DNA of 64,000 nt. Source: Myxococcales bacterium. GTDB lineage: Bacteria > Myxococcota_A > Polyangia > Polyangiales > Polyangiaceae. The notes beneath the pieces were generated by a model. It ran no database searches and was not told the DNA's origin. It saw only the letters and a list, made by a program, of their open reading frames with translations. Position numbers and translations under genes: made by a program. The DNA is taken from positions 1 to 64,000 of the forward strand of contig JAEUKE010000150.1 in NCBI GenBank assembly GCA_016794345.1, read 5' to 3'. Shown in pieces: positions 1-8,618 of the stretch. The first letter of the stretch is position 1; each line of letters starts with the position of its first letter.

Positions 1-1070
1 CGGGCTTCGCGCCCGGGCTCCCATTTCGTCAGCGAGGCATTCGGCGCGACGCTCCAGCGAACGATCGCGTCGGCCATGCGGTCGATGGGCAGGACCGCCT
101 CGGCCGCGCCGAGGTCGATGGCCACCTTGGGCATCCCGAAGACGACCGACGTGGCCTCGTCCTGGGCAACGGTCCTCGCGCCGCGCATGCGCATCGCGAG
201 GAGGCCCGCGGCGCCGTCGTTGCCCATTCCTGTCAAGATGAGGCCGAGGGCGTTCTTGCCGGCGTGTTTGGCGACCGACTGGAAGAGCACGTCGACGCTC
301 GGCCTGTGGTGGCAGACGGGATCGCCGTCCTGGACGCGGACGCAATATTGCGCGCCGCTCCGGGCCAAAGAGAGGTGTTTGCCTCCCGGGGCGATGAGGA
401 CGAGCCCCGAGGCCATGATGTCCCCGTCCCGCGCTTCGCGAACCTCGAGCGCCGAGGCGTTGTGGAGCCGTTGCGCGAAGGGCGCCGTGAAGTCCGGCGG
501 CATGTGCTGCACGATCGCGATTGCTGGCGCGTTCGCCGGTAGCGCCGAGATCAGGCTCTCGAGCGCCCGCGTGCCCCCAGTGGAGGCGCCGATCGCCACC
601 ACGCGTCCGGTGGTCTGCAGCTGCTCGGCGGCGATCGGGCGTGCACGCTCGGCCTGGCGCTGCGGGGTCATCCGCTCGACGCGCGCGACCGACGCCGTGC
701 GGATCGCGTTGGCGAGGCGCCCGGCGACGTCCGGGATGCTGAACTGCGAGGACGGCTTGCCGACGACGTCGACCGCGCCGAGCGCGAGCGCGCGGAGCGC
801 CGTGTCGCTGCCCTCGGGCGTGAGGGAGCTGACCACGATCACCGGCAGCGGGTGGTGCTGCATGAGCTTGCCCAGGAACGTGAGGCCGTCCATTCGGGGC
901 ATCTCGATGTCGAGCGTGATGACATCGGGGGCGAGCTCGGCGATCCGCTCCCGGGCCACGTACGGGTCCGTGGCGGTGCCGATCACCTGGATGTCCGGTG
1001 TCTTCGCGAGCTCGCGCGTGAGGAGGCGTTGCACGACGACCGAGTCGTCGACGATGAGGACCTTGATCAT
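1..1070 (-). CDS. cheB: CheB chemotaxis protein-glutamate methylesterase (3' end cut by window)
   Basis: Two-domain CheB. It demethylates (and can deamidate) receptor glutamates and is switched on by phosphorylation from CheA. The N-terminal receiver domain begins MIKVLIVDDS, with phospho-acceptor Asp54 in LDIEMP. The C-terminal methylesterase domain shows the catalytic triad motifs: Ser in AIGASTGGT, His in QHMPPDFT and Asp in TGMGNDGA. About 356 codons are visible and the frame is still open at base 1, so only the extreme C-terminus is missing; CheB is usually about 350 residues. The ATG at 1070 overlaps the stop of the upstream CheX-like gene (ATGA), which suggests translational coupling. 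It is the last visible gene of the che operon. Confidence 0.96.
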   Translation of the reverse strand, partial: MIKVLIVDDSVVVQRLLTRELAKTPDIQVIGTATDPYVARERIAELAPDVITLDIEMPRMDGLTFLGKLMQHHPLPVIVVSSLTPEGSDTALRALALGAVDVVGKPSSQFSIPDVAGRLANAIRTASVARVERMTPQRQAERARPIAAEQLQTTGRVVAIGASTGGTRALESLISALPANAPAIAIVQHMPPDFTAPFAQRLHNASALEVREARDGDIMASGLVLIAPGGKHLSLARSGAQYCVRVQDGDPVCHHRPSVDVLFQSVAKHAGKNALGLILTGMGNDGAAGLLAMRMRGARTVAQDEATSVVFGMPKVAIDLGAAEAVLPIDRMADAIVRWSVAPNASLTKWEPGREA

Positions 1071-1489
1071 GGCTCTCTCATGACGCGGACCGCGACGCGC
1101 CCGGCGTCGAGCACGGCGGCTGCGACGGCAGCTGGTGTGGAAGCCTCGGCCGGGGCCTCGATGACCTCCGGAGAGCCGAGGTTGAAGACGGCCTCCGCCG
1201 ACTCCAGGTGGGGAAGGGCGTTGCCGCAGATGACGTTGGTGATCTCCAGGAGGGCCTGCTCGGCCTCTTCGTTGCTGGACTCGTCGAGCCCGAGGAAGTT
1301 CGTGGCGAGCTCGTGGAGGAGCCGCGGCTCGATGCCGACGAACATGCGGCCGCTCCAGTTTCCGCTGAACGTGACGCTGGCCCACGTTCGTCGCGGGGGC
1401 TCGGCGGCGGCGCTCTCCAGATCCACGCAGTAGAAGCAGAGCTCCTCCAATACGTGGGAGGTGACATCGGCGAGCTCTTGGTCATGCAT
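1067..1489 (-). CDS. CheX-like chemotaxis phosphatase
   Basis: A 140-residue protein of the CheC/CheX/FliY fold. This family dephosphorylates phospho-CheY and takes the place of CheZ in many bacteria. The diagnostic segment is ALLEITNVICGNA (about residues 79-91), which carries the paired Glu and Asn that attack phospho-Asp in CheX and CheC. Only one such E..N motif is present, which fits CheX better than two-site CheC. It lies between the CheY-like gene (8-bp overlap) and cheB (4-bp overlap), the expected place for a phosphatase acting on that regulator. No CheZ is present in the operon. The assignment rests on motif and context; the exact subfamily is inferred. Confidence 0.82.
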   Translation of the reverse strand: MHDQELADVTSHVLEELCFYCVDLESAAAEPPRRTWASVTFSGNWSGRMFVGIEPRLLHELATNFLGLDESSNEEAEQALLEITNVICGNALPHLESAEAVFNLGSPEVIEAPAEASTPAAVAAAVLDAGRVAVRVMREP

Positions 1490-1874
1490 GGACGTGCCCC
1501 TTCCCGGCGAGCGCGACGACGATGGCGTCGACCAAAGCCTCCGGCGTGAAGGGCTTGCGGACGAACCCGGCGGAGAGCTCGCGCACGCGGTCGATCCTCG
1601 GCTCGCTGCCCTCGGTGCTCACGACGACGACCGGGAGGTCCGCCGTGCTGGCGCCGGAGCGAATTCGCTCGAGGGCCTCGATGCCGCCCACGACGGGCAT
1701 GTTGAGGTCCAGGAGCGCGAGATCCACCGAGGTGCGGTCGAGGACCGTGAGCGCCTCCTGGCCGTTCGCTGCCTCCAGGACGTTGCCGAGGGGCAGCCCG
1801 CTCATGGCGAGCGTTCGCATGATCACCCTTCGCATGACCGTGCTGTCGTCCACTACCAGAACATTCAGCGCCAT
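1482..1874 (-). CDS. CheY-like single-domain response regulator
   Basis: A 130-residue stand-alone receiver domain. The acidic pair Asp9-Asp10 (VLVVDDS), phospho-acceptor Asp56 (LLDLNMP), Ser86 (VVVVSTEG) and Lys107 (VRKPF) are all in register, so it should accept phosphate from CheA. There is no output domain, so signalling would go through protein contact, for example with a motility machine or another regulator. It starts 2 bases after the cheD stop and overlaps the CheX-like gene by 8 bp. It is the only free receiver in the operon, apart from the CheB receiver, and therefore the likely main output. Confidence 0.93.
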   Translation of the reverse strand: MALNVLVVDDSTVMRRVIMRTLAMSGLPLGNVLEAANGQEALTVLDRTSVDLALLDLNMPVVGGIEALERIRSGASTADLPVVVVSTEGSEPRIDRVRELSAGFVRKPFTPEALVDAIVVALAGKGHVHA

Positions 1875-1876
1875 TC

Positions 1877-2401
1877 TTACCTCCCGGGAACGAGCACGCG
1901 CTCGTCCCGCTCCGATCGCAGCGTTACCTCACCGGTCGCGATTCTGAGCGTCATCGTCCGAGGGATGGCACCGCCGGTCTCCTGGGCGTTGATGAGGACG
2001 CCATTGCGCCAGAATATCTTTCGGACAGCGGCGAGGTTGCGCTGCCCGATCTGAAACGTGTCTTCCCCCGGGGTGCCCATCCGGGCGCCACCCGCGATCG
2101 CCACCACGAGCCGAGACTTCTCGGCGCCCAGGGCGTACGCGTCCTTGAAGAACCGTGGCAGCCCCGTGTCGGCGAACATGAAGGGGTGGGTCTGCGCCTT
2201 GTCGGCGCTCGTCGTCGAGTCGGGGAGCATCAGGTGCAGGAGCCCGCCGACCTTCGTTTGCGGGTCCCACAGGGTCACCCCCAGGCAGCTCCCGAGCGCG
2301 AAGGTGATGAGCCTCTCGTCGGTGGCCGAGGTGACGACTCGATCGGCGAGCCCGACCGAGCGCTGTCGAATGGATGGCGTCGGGCTCAGGTCGGCTTGCA
2401 T
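1877..2401 (-). CDS. cheD: CheD chemoreceptor glutamine deamidase
   Basis: A 174-residue CheD. It deamidates receptor glutamines to glutamates, and in several bacteria it also stimulates the CheC/CheX phosphatases. Catalytic Cys39 lies in FALGSCLGV and His56 in LLHLMLP. Their 17-residue spacing is the family spacing, and the IAGGARM and GRRN-like (GQRN) segments are also present. The start is ATG at 2401, 16 bp inside the end of cheR. Its presence together with a CheX-like gene in the same operon supports an adaptation circuit of the CheC/CheD type. Its substrate is probably the receptor two genes upstream. Confidence 0.95.
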   Translation of the reverse strand: MQADLSPTPSIRQRSVGLADRVVTSATDERLITFALGSCLGVTLWDPQTKVGGLLHLMLPDSTTSADKAQTHPFMFADTGLPRFFKDAYALGAEKSRLVVAIAGGARMGTPGEDTFQIGQRNLAAVRKIFWRNGVLINAQETGGAIPRTMTLRIATGEVTLRSERDERVLVPGR

Positions 2402-3213
2402 CGTCGGTATACCGCCGGTTTCACGTAGTGGAGGGCGTGACCTTCCGAGCCGAGGCTCTCGGAGTGGCCGATGAGGAGATAGCCGTCCGAAGACAGGAGC
2501 TCACGGAATCGCCCTGCGAGCTTCAGCTGGGTCGGCTTATCGAAGTAGATCATGACGTTCCTGCAGAAGATGACCTGGAATGGCCCGCGCATGGGCCATG
2601 GGTCGAGCAGGTTGAGGCGGGCGAACCTGACCATTCTCTTGACCTCGGACTTGATTCGGAAGGCCCCGGAAGGAGTCTTGTCGAAATAGCGATCGAGCCA
2701 TTGCGGAGGGAGCCCGCCGAGGCTCTCGTTGGCATATTCACCGGCTCTGGACCGAGCGACGGCGTGGGACGCGAGATCCGTCGCGAGGATTCGGACCCGC
2801 GGCGCCAGGTGAGGTAGGTTGTGGAGGATCGTCATGGCGATCGTGTAGGGCTCCTCCCCGGTGGAGCAGGCGGAGCTCCAGATGCGGATCTGTCCCGCGG
2901 AGGACCAGGTGTTCTTGAGGAGGTCGATGAGGAGATCGAAATGGGCGGGCTCGCGCAGGAAGGCGGTCTTGTTCGTCGTCAGCGCGTCCACCATGGCCGC
3001 GAGCTCGACGGGGTCGCGGTCGACGAGGTCCAGGTACTCACGGAACGAGGCGATCTTCTTCGCGCGCAAGCGCTTGTTCAGGCGCGACTCGACGAGGTCT
3101 TCCTTGCCTGTACGAAGGACGATCCCGGCCAGTCGATAGACGTTCGCCGCGACTCGCTCGAAGTCGGCCTTCGTGAGGGCGGGCGGCTCGTTGGTCGCGG
3201 CGAGGGGGAGCAA
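2386..3213 (-). CDS. cheR: CheR chemoreceptor methyltransferase
   Basis: A 275-residue CheR that transfers methyl groups from S-adenosylmethionine to receptor glutamates. It has the N-terminal helical domain (residues about 15-85) and the Rossmann SAM-binding domain with WSSACSTGEEPYTIAM, followed by FQVIFCRNVMIYF and LLIGHSESL, all typical of the family. The start is TTG at 3213, three bases past the mcp stop. It is supported by a GGAG about nine bases upstream, inside the end of mcp; no nearer ATG or GTG keeps the N-terminal helix. It overlaps cheD by 16 bp. Confidence 0.95.
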   Translation of the reverse strand: MLPLAATNEPPALTKADFERVAANVYRLAGIVLRTGKEDLVESRLNKRLRAKKIASFREYLDLVDRDPVELAAMVDALTTNKTAFLREPAHFDLLIDLLKNTWSSAGQIRIWSSACSTGEEPYTIAMTILHNLPHLAPRVRILATDLASHAVARSRAGEYANESLGGLPPQWLDRYFDKTPSGAFRIKSEVKRMVRFARLNLLDPWPMRGPFQVIFCRNVMIYFDKPTQLKLAGRFRELLSSDGYLLIGHSESLGSEGHALHYVKPAVYRRCKPT

Positions 3214-3215
3214 GA

Positions 3216-5744
3216 TCAGAACTCCGAGAGGGCCGCGTCGCCGTCGAGATCGTCGAACGGGATCAGCTTCGCCGCGCTCGAGACGGCGGCCTTGGGCGGG
3301 GGCGGAACGGAGCGGAGGTGGACCACGCGGCCGCCGGATGCCGGTCGCTTGGTGGGAAGGCGCGGAGGCATGCTGCGCGGGCGGTGGAGCTGGACCGGCT
3401 GCCGGCTCTCGGAGGGCTGTCCTTTCAGCTCGAAGCGGCGGACGAGCGCCTTCATCGACTCGGCCTGCCCGGAGAGCTCCTCGGCCGCGGACGCGCTCTC
3501 TTCGGTCGTGGCCGCGGCGTGTTGCGTGTTGCGCGCGACCTCCTCCATCATCTTGTTGACGTCGCTCACCCCACGCGCCTGCTGCTGCGACGAGGCCGCG
3601 ATCTCTTCCATGACCTCGACGACCCGGCCGACCTGGCCGCGGATGTCATCGAAGCTCCTTGCGACGGAGGAGTTGAGCTCCACGCCGCGCTCGGCGCTCT
3701 TGACGGCGTCGTTGATCATCTGGGCCGTGCTGCGGGCGGCCTCTGCGCTGCGCATCGCGAGGCTGCGGACCTCCTCGGCGACGACCGCGAAGCCGCGGCC
3801 TGCATCACCCGCTCGCGCGGCCTCGACGGCGGCGTTGAGCGCGAGGAGGTTGGTCTGGAAGGCGATCTCGTCGATCGTCTTGACGATCTGCGCCGTCCGG
3901 TCGCTCGCCGCCTTGATCTGCTCGATCGCGCTCGAGAGCTCGGTCATGGCCTTCCCGCCGCGCGTCGCGGCGTCGTTCGCGGCCTGGGCCATGCCCCGCG
4001 CCTCCTGGGCGTGAGCGGCGGTCTGCTGCCCGGACGTGGTGAACTCGTGGAGCTGCGCGCTGACCTGCTCGAGCGAACCGGCCTGCTCCGTCGCGGACTG
4101 CGCGAGCGACTGGGTACCGACCGTGATCTCGCCAGCGGCCGTGCTGACCTGGTCGGCAGCCACGACGACCTGCGTGAGGGCGTCCTCGAGGTTGTCGGCG
4201 GCCTGGTTGAGGGCAGACTTGATCTGGCCCCAATCCCCCGAGTAGTCCGCGTCCATCCGCTGGGTCAGGTTTCGCTGCGCGACCTCGGTGAGGACTCGCT
4301 GCGCGTCGCGGATGGGCCGCGCGGCGGCCTCGACGATGTCGTTCAGCCCCGAGAGGATGGCCCTGTAGGCTCCGTCGTGGGCGCCGGCGTCGGCACGGGC
4401 GTCGAGCGCACCGTCCTGGACCGCCTTGATCATGGTCGCCGAGTCGTGCTCCAGGCGCTTGAGCGCCGCTTGGGCCCGGACGAAGCTCTTGGACAGGGTG
4501 TCGGCCTCGGACCGGACCTCCACGGTACGGTCGAGGTTGCCGGCGGCCACCGCCTCGGCGGCGGACTCGACGCCGCGAAGCCACTCGAGCACGTCACGCA
4601 GCGAAGCAGCGAGGGCACCGAGCTCGTCATTGCTCTCGTGATCGATGCTCTGGCGAAGGTCGCCGCGGGCGAGCTTCCCGGTGGCCTCTGCCATCCGCAG
4701 GAGCGGGCGAGCGACGGTCTTCGTCGCGAGCCACAGGATCCCCACGATGACGGCGAGGGCGAAGAGCACGCTGCCTGCCACGAGCTTGTACGCGCTGCGC
4801 GCCTCGGCGAGGACCTCGTCGCTGTCGGCACGGAGCACGAGGGTCCAGTCCAGCCCCGGGAAGCCCATGGCACCCTCCGAGCGGCTGTAGGCGGTGAGCA
4901 TCTCGCCGGTCGGAAGCTCCTCGGGCTGCCAGCCGCGCGCGGCCTTGATGACATCCATCGAGACCGGGGCCGGTGCGCTCTTCCCCGACCCTGCCTTGTC
5001 ATGAGCGTCGGCGAAATACGTCGTCCCGGTGGGGCCGACGAGCGTGAAGGCGCCGGTCTTGATGCCTTGCCGCCCGAGATCGTCGTTCTCGGCGGCAAGC
5101 AGCGTCTCGAAGACGTCGAAGTCCATCAGGTTGAGCCAGACGGCGACGACCTTGCCCTGCTTGTCCTTCACCGGTGCGGCGAAGCCGAGCACGTGATCCT
5201 TGCCGGTGGCCCGCTTGGCATACTCGTTCTCGTGCGAGTCGAGGACCACCGTCCCCGTCACCGCCTGGTTCTCGGGCGCGCTGTGCACGGTCTTCGTCAG
5301 GAACTCGCCGGCGATGGCCTGGCGGAGCCAGGGCTCGCTCTGGAAGCTCTTCGACCACAGGAATGCAGAGTCGATCGGCTTGCCGTCTTTGTCGCGGTCG
5401 TTGACGGCGACGACCTTGCCATCGAGGTCGACCACGACCGTGAGGAGGTAGACGTCGTAGGCGTCGACGTACCCGTTCATGAGGTCGACGATCGGGTTGC
5501 CGTCGGTCCGGTACCAGTTGGCTCGATCCTGGAGCGCCGAGTTGAGCGCAAACGCCTGGACGTCCCCATATCGCTCGAAGAGGTTGCGGTCGATCTTGTC
5601 CATCGACGCGGCGGCGCTCGCCTCGAGCGCAGAGCCCGCCATCTTCTCCTCGGTCCGCCCGATGCTCCAGGCGGTCGCCCCGAGGACGGCGAAGGGGATG
5701 AGGAGGCCGCCGCCCGCCAATGCGAGCTTCGTCGTGAGCTTCAT
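3216..5744 (-). CDS. Methyl-accepting chemotaxis protein with periplasmic sensor domain
   Basis: An 842-residue transmembrane receptor. An N-terminal membrane segment (about residues 6-28) is followed by a roughly 270-residue periplasmic region resembling a Cache sensor. A second membrane segment (LVAGSVLFALAVIVGILWLA) leads into a HAMP domain and a long coiled-coil signalling region. The kinase-control tip is well conserved (EIAFQTNLLALNAAVEAARAG then GRGFAVVAEEVRSLA). The start is ATG at 5744, overlapping the cheW stop. A much longer open frame continues upstream but only mirrors cheW in another frame. The charged, proline-rich tail carries no NWETF-type tether. As the only receptor in the operon it probably feeds the CheA and CheW encoded upstream; its ligand cannot be read from the sequence. 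Confidence 0.95.
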   Translation of the reverse strand: MKLTTKLALAGGGLLIPFAVLGATAWSIGRTEEKMAGSALEASAAASMDKIDRNLFERYGDVQAFALNSALQDRANWYRTDGNPIVDLMNGYVDAYDVYLLTVVVDLDGKVVAVNDRDKDGKPIDSAFLWSKSFQSEPWLRQAIAGEFLTKTVHSAPENQAVTGTVVLDSHENEYAKRATGKDHVLGFAAPVKDKQGKVVAVWLNLMDFDVFETLLAAENDDLGRQGIKTGAFTLVGPTGTTYFADAHDKAGSGKSAPAPVSMDVIKAARGWQPEELPTGEMLTAYSRSEGAMGFPGLDWTLVLRADSDEVLAEARSAYKLVAGSVLFALAVIVGILWLATKTVARPLLRMAEATGKLARGDLRQSIDHESNDELGALAASLRDVLEWLRGVESAAEAVAAGNLDRTVEVRSEADTLSKSFVRAQAALKRLEHDSATMIKAVQDGALDARADAGAHDGAYRAILSGLNDIVEAAARPIRDAQRVLTEVAQRNLTQRMDADYSGDWGQIKSALNQAADNLEDALTQVVVAADQVSTAAGEITVGTQSLAQSATEQAGSLEQVSAQLHEFTTSGQQTAAHAQEARGMAQAANDAATRGGKAMTELSSAIEQIKAASDRTAQIVKTIDEIAFQTNLLALNAAVEAARAGDAGRGFAVVAEEVRSLAMRSAEAARSTAQMINDAVKSAERGVELNSSVARSFDDIRGQVGRVVEVMEEIAASSQQQARGVSDVNKMMEEVARNTQHAAATTEESASAAEELSGQAESMKALVRRFELKGQPSESRQPVQLHRPRSMPPRLPTKRPASGGRVVHLRSVPPPPKAAVSSAAKLIPFDDLDGDAALSEF

Positions 5745-6256
5745 TGCGTTTCCTCCGTGGCGCTGCTGGCGCTCGTCGCGGCTGCCCGCGCCTTGGCCAT
5801 CTCCGCCTGAGAGAGCGCTCGGTCGATGTCGAGCAAGAGGCGCACCTTTGTGGCTGTCTTGCCGATGCCGAGCAGGTACTCGGTCCGTACGTGGGCGCCG
5901 AGGTTGGGGGCGGACTCGATCGCCTCGCGTGGCAAGTCGACCACCTCCGAGACCTGGTCGACGATGACCCCCATCTCCGCGCCGTGGGCCTGGACGACCA
6001 CGATGCACGTGCGGCTGTCCATCACGACGGGGGAGAGACCAAGCTTCATCCGCAGGTCGATGACCGAGATGATCTTGCCGCGGAGGTTGATGACGCCTCG
6101 CACCCACTTCGGCGTCCCGGGGATCGCCGTGATGGCGAGCACCCCGATGATCTCCTGCACGGTGAGGATGGGCACGCCGTACTCCTCCTCGGCCAGGTAG
6201 AACGTGAGGTACTTGCCGGCCAAGGAGGGGTGGTTCGGATCGGTTGCTTGGGCCAT
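5741..6256 (-). CDS. cheW: CheW coupling protein
   Basis: A 171-residue CheW, the adaptor that joins CheA to the receptor array. The twin beta-barrel SH3-like fold is recognisable from YLTFYLAEEEYGVPILTVQE, then IPGTPKWVRGVINLRGKIISVIDLR, and MGVIVDQVSEVVDLP. A short alanine-rich tail of about 20 residues follows the domain. Its stop overlaps the mcp start by four bases, so the two are probably translated together. It starts 10 bases after the cheA stop. Confidence 0.95.
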   Translation of the reverse strand: MAQATDPNHPSLAGKYLTFYLAEEEYGVPILTVQEIIGVLAITAIPGTPKWVRGVINLRGKIISVIDLRMKLGLSPVVMDSRTCIVVVQAHGAEMGVIVDQVSEVVDLPREAIESAPNLGAHVRTEYLLGIGKTATKVRLLLDIDRALSQAEMAKARAAATSASSATEETQ

Positions 6257-6265
6257 GGTTGTGCG

Positions 6266-8494
6266 TCAGTTCTGCGGTTGCGTGGGGCGGCCAGTGCTTT
6301 CGTCTCGTGCCAGCGCGATGAGCTCGGGCGTGTCGAGGATGAGGCCGACGCGGCCGTCGCCGAGGATCGCGCCGCCCGCGATCCCGCGGACCGCGCCGAT
6401 CCCCGAGCCGAGCGATTTGGCGACGACTTGCTGTTGGCCGAGCAGCTCGTCCACGAGGAGCGCGCAGCGGCCGTCGGGACCGGTGACGATGACCGCGAGG
6501 CCGGTCGTCACGTCGGACGTCGCGTTGTCGACGTGGAAGAGCTGGTGAAGACGGAAGAGCGGGATCAGCTCGCCGCGAATGACGAGCAGCTCGCCTTTGC
6601 CCGAGACGGTCGAGACGTTGTCCTTGGTCGGGCGGAGGCTGGTGAGGATGTTGACGGTCGGCAGGATGTATCGCTCGGAGCCGACGCGGACGAGCATGCC
6701 GTCGGTGACGGCCAGGGTGAGCGGCAGCCGGAGGGTGAACACGGTGCCCTGGCCGAGCACGGAGGTGATCTCGATGCGCCCCTGGAGCGCCTGCACGTTC
6801 CGGCGGACGACGTCCATCCCGACTCCGCGCCCGGAGACGTCGGTGACCTGATCGCGCGTCGAGAACCCCGGCTCGAAGATGAGGTTGTAGACCTCGGAGT
6901 CGGTGAGCCCGGCGTCGGACTCGATGAGGCCGCGCTCGATCGCCTTCTTCACGAGGCGCGCTCGATCGAGCCCCGCGCCGTCGTCCGCGAGCTCGACGAT
7001 CACGTTGCCGCCGGCGTGGCTGGCGCTGAGCCGGACCGTGCCTGCTCGTCGCTTGCCCTTCGCTTCTCGTTCGTCGGGCGTCTCGATCCCGTGGTCCACC
7101 GCGTTGCGGAGCATGTGGACGAGCGGGTCGGACACGACGTCGACCATGTTCCGGTCGATCTCCGTGTCCTCCCCGGAGAGAACGAGCTCCACCTCTTTGC
7201 CGCTCTTCTGCGCGGTGTCGCGGACGACGCGGGCCATCTTCTGGAAGGTGGGCTTGAGCGGGACCATCCGGAGGCTCATCGCGAGCTCTTGCAGCTCGCG
7301 GACGATCTTCCCGGCGTGTGCGACCTTCCTCGACAGGTCGTGGTGACCGCTCGAGACGAGCGAGGGGTCCTGGCGGACCATGGAGTGGGCGATCACGAGC
7401 TCGCCGACCATGTCGACGAGGCGATCGAGACGCTCGGTTCGGATGCGGACGGATGCTTCGTTGTCCGCGTTGCGCTGGGGTGTTGCCGCATTGGTCGGCG
7501 CGGCCGCCTGCGGACCGCCGGGAGCGGCGGGCGGCTCGGCGGGAGTCGGTGCGGGATCGCGAGGCGCAGCGGCTGCCACGGGCGGCTTCGCCGCGCTCGG
7601 CGGATGCGGATCCTTGGTGACCGCAGGGGCCGGAGCAAGCTCCGGAGGCTCAGGCGCCTGGGCACGGGGCTCTTCTTTCGGAGCCTTCGGCGTCTTCGCC
7701 TTGGCCCCACGCTTCGGCGGCGCCGGGGCTGGGGGAGGGGGAGCGCTCTTCGGCTTCGCGGCGGGCTGCGTCGAGAGCTCCGCGGTGAGGGACGTGAGGT
7801 CCGGTGGTGTCCAACGCTCACCCGCGAGCGCGGCCTGAACGCCGGCAACGAGGAGCTTGATGCTGTCCACGGAGCCGAGCGACAGGTCGGCGATCCGCCC
7901 CGCGAAGCGCAGCTCGCCGCTGCGCACCTTGCTCAGCAGCGACTCTGCGAGGTGCGCCAGCTTGGCGATCGGGTCGAGCCCGAGCATCGCCGAGACGCCC
8001 TTGACGGTGTGGAACGAGCGGAACACGGTGTCGACCGCGGCCATGTCCCCGGGCGTGCCCTCGAGGACGAGCATGGCTGCCTCGGCCTGCTCGATGTAGT
8101 CGAGCGCCTCGACGACGAAGTCGGCGATCAGCTCGCGGTCGGCTTCGTCGAACTGGAACCCGGTCGGGGTCGGCGCGGGCACGATTGTGGGCGTCCGCGG
8201 GGGCGTGGTCCGAGCGCGCGGAGGCGCGTCGCTCTCGGCCGGCGCGACCGCCTTCACCAGGCGGGCGGCTCCGGTGAGCGTCGCCAGCGGCTCGGGGGCT
8301 CGGCCCTCGAGCACCGAGGCCACGGCTACCAGGGCCTGCTTGAGGACACTCGATACGCCCAGCGGCGCGTCCTCGAGCAAGCGCTGGAGCTCGCCCTGGA
8401 TGTCGGCGAGCTTGCTGGCGTCCGGGGCTTCCATCTGCTCCAGACGCGCAGCGAGCGCTCGGAGGGAGGAACCGGAAGGAGGAGCCTTGGCCAT
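6266..8494 (-). CDS. cheA: CheA sensor histidine kinase
   Basis: A 742-residue chemotaxis kinase and the first gene of the che operon. An N-terminal helical region of about 110 residues precedes the HPt domain, with phospho-accepting His162 in FRSFHTVKGVSAML. A Pro/Ala-rich linker (about residues 250-350) follows. Then come the dimerisation helices (ERLDRLVDMVGELVIAHS), the ATPase domain with the N box HMLRNAVDHGIE, G boxes (DDGAGLD, GRGVGMDVV), and a C-terminal CheW-like domain ending LGDGRVGLILDTPELIAL. No distinct CheY-binding P2 domain is obvious. The start is ATG at 8494 with an upstream GGAGG-type site. A perfect 18-bp palindrome lies 40 bp upstream and may control the operon. Confidence 0.96.
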   Translation of the reverse strand: MAKAPPSGSSLRALAARLEQMEAPDASKLADIQGELQRLLEDAPLGVSSVLKQALVAVASVLEGRAPEPLATLTGAARLVKAVAPAESDAPPRARTTPPRTPTIVPAPTPTGFQFDEADRELIADFVVEALDYIEQAEAAMLVLEGTPGDMAAVDTVFRSFHTVKGVSAMLGLDPIAKLAHLAESLLSKVRSGELRFAGRIADLSLGSVDSIKLLVAGVQAALAGERWTPPDLTSLTAELSTQPAAKPKSAPPPPAPAPPKRGAKAKTPKAPKEEPRAQAPEPPELAPAPAVTKDPHPPSAAKPPVAAAAPRDPAPTPAEPPAAPGGPQAAAPTNAATPQRNADNEASVRIRTERLDRLVDMVGELVIAHSMVRQDPSLVSSGHHDLSRKVAHAGKIVRELQELAMSLRMVPLKPTFQKMARVVRDTAQKSGKEVELVLSGEDTEIDRNMVDVVSDPLVHMLRNAVDHGIETPDEREAKGKRRAGTVRLSASHAGGNVIVELADDGAGLDRARLVKKAIERGLIESDAGLTDSEVYNLIFEPGFSTRDQVTDVSGRGVGMDVVRRNVQALQGRIEITSVLGQGTVFTLRLPLTLAVTDGMLVRVGSERYILPTVNILTSLRPTKDNVSTVSGKGELLVIRGELIPLFRLHQLFHVDNATSDVTTGLAVIVTGPDGRCALLVDELLGQQQVVAKSLGSGIGAVRGIAGGAILGDGRVGLILDTPELIALARDESTGRPTQPQN

Positions 8495-8533
8495 CGCCCA
8501 CCAAACGGTCCGATCCGACGCAGACTTGAGCGG

Positions 8534-8551
8534 GGCTCACGATCGTGAGCC
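8534..8551. promoter_or_regulatory. 18-bp perfect palindrome upstream of cheA
   Basis: GGCTCACGATCGTGAGCC is its own reverse complement. It lies about 40 bp upstream of the cheA start, in the 124-bp region shared with the divergent gene at 8619. The size and position fit an operator for a dimeric repressor or activator. It could also form a small cruciform or leader hairpin. There is no direct evidence for a binding protein; the WYL regulator two genes away is one candidate only. Confidence 0.45.
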
Positions 8552-8618
8552 GCCAAACCCGGCCCGAACGTAGCGGGAGTTTAATAGAACAGTCGATCTG
8601 TGCCGCTTCTGGACACAA

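Noticed and set aside
5744..8548. Very long plus-strand open frame opposite cheA and cheW
   Set aside because: It mirrors real genes with complete domains on the other strand; its translation is dominated by Arg/Asp/Val/Leu/Gly with no recognisable domain, as expected for high-GC antisense frames.
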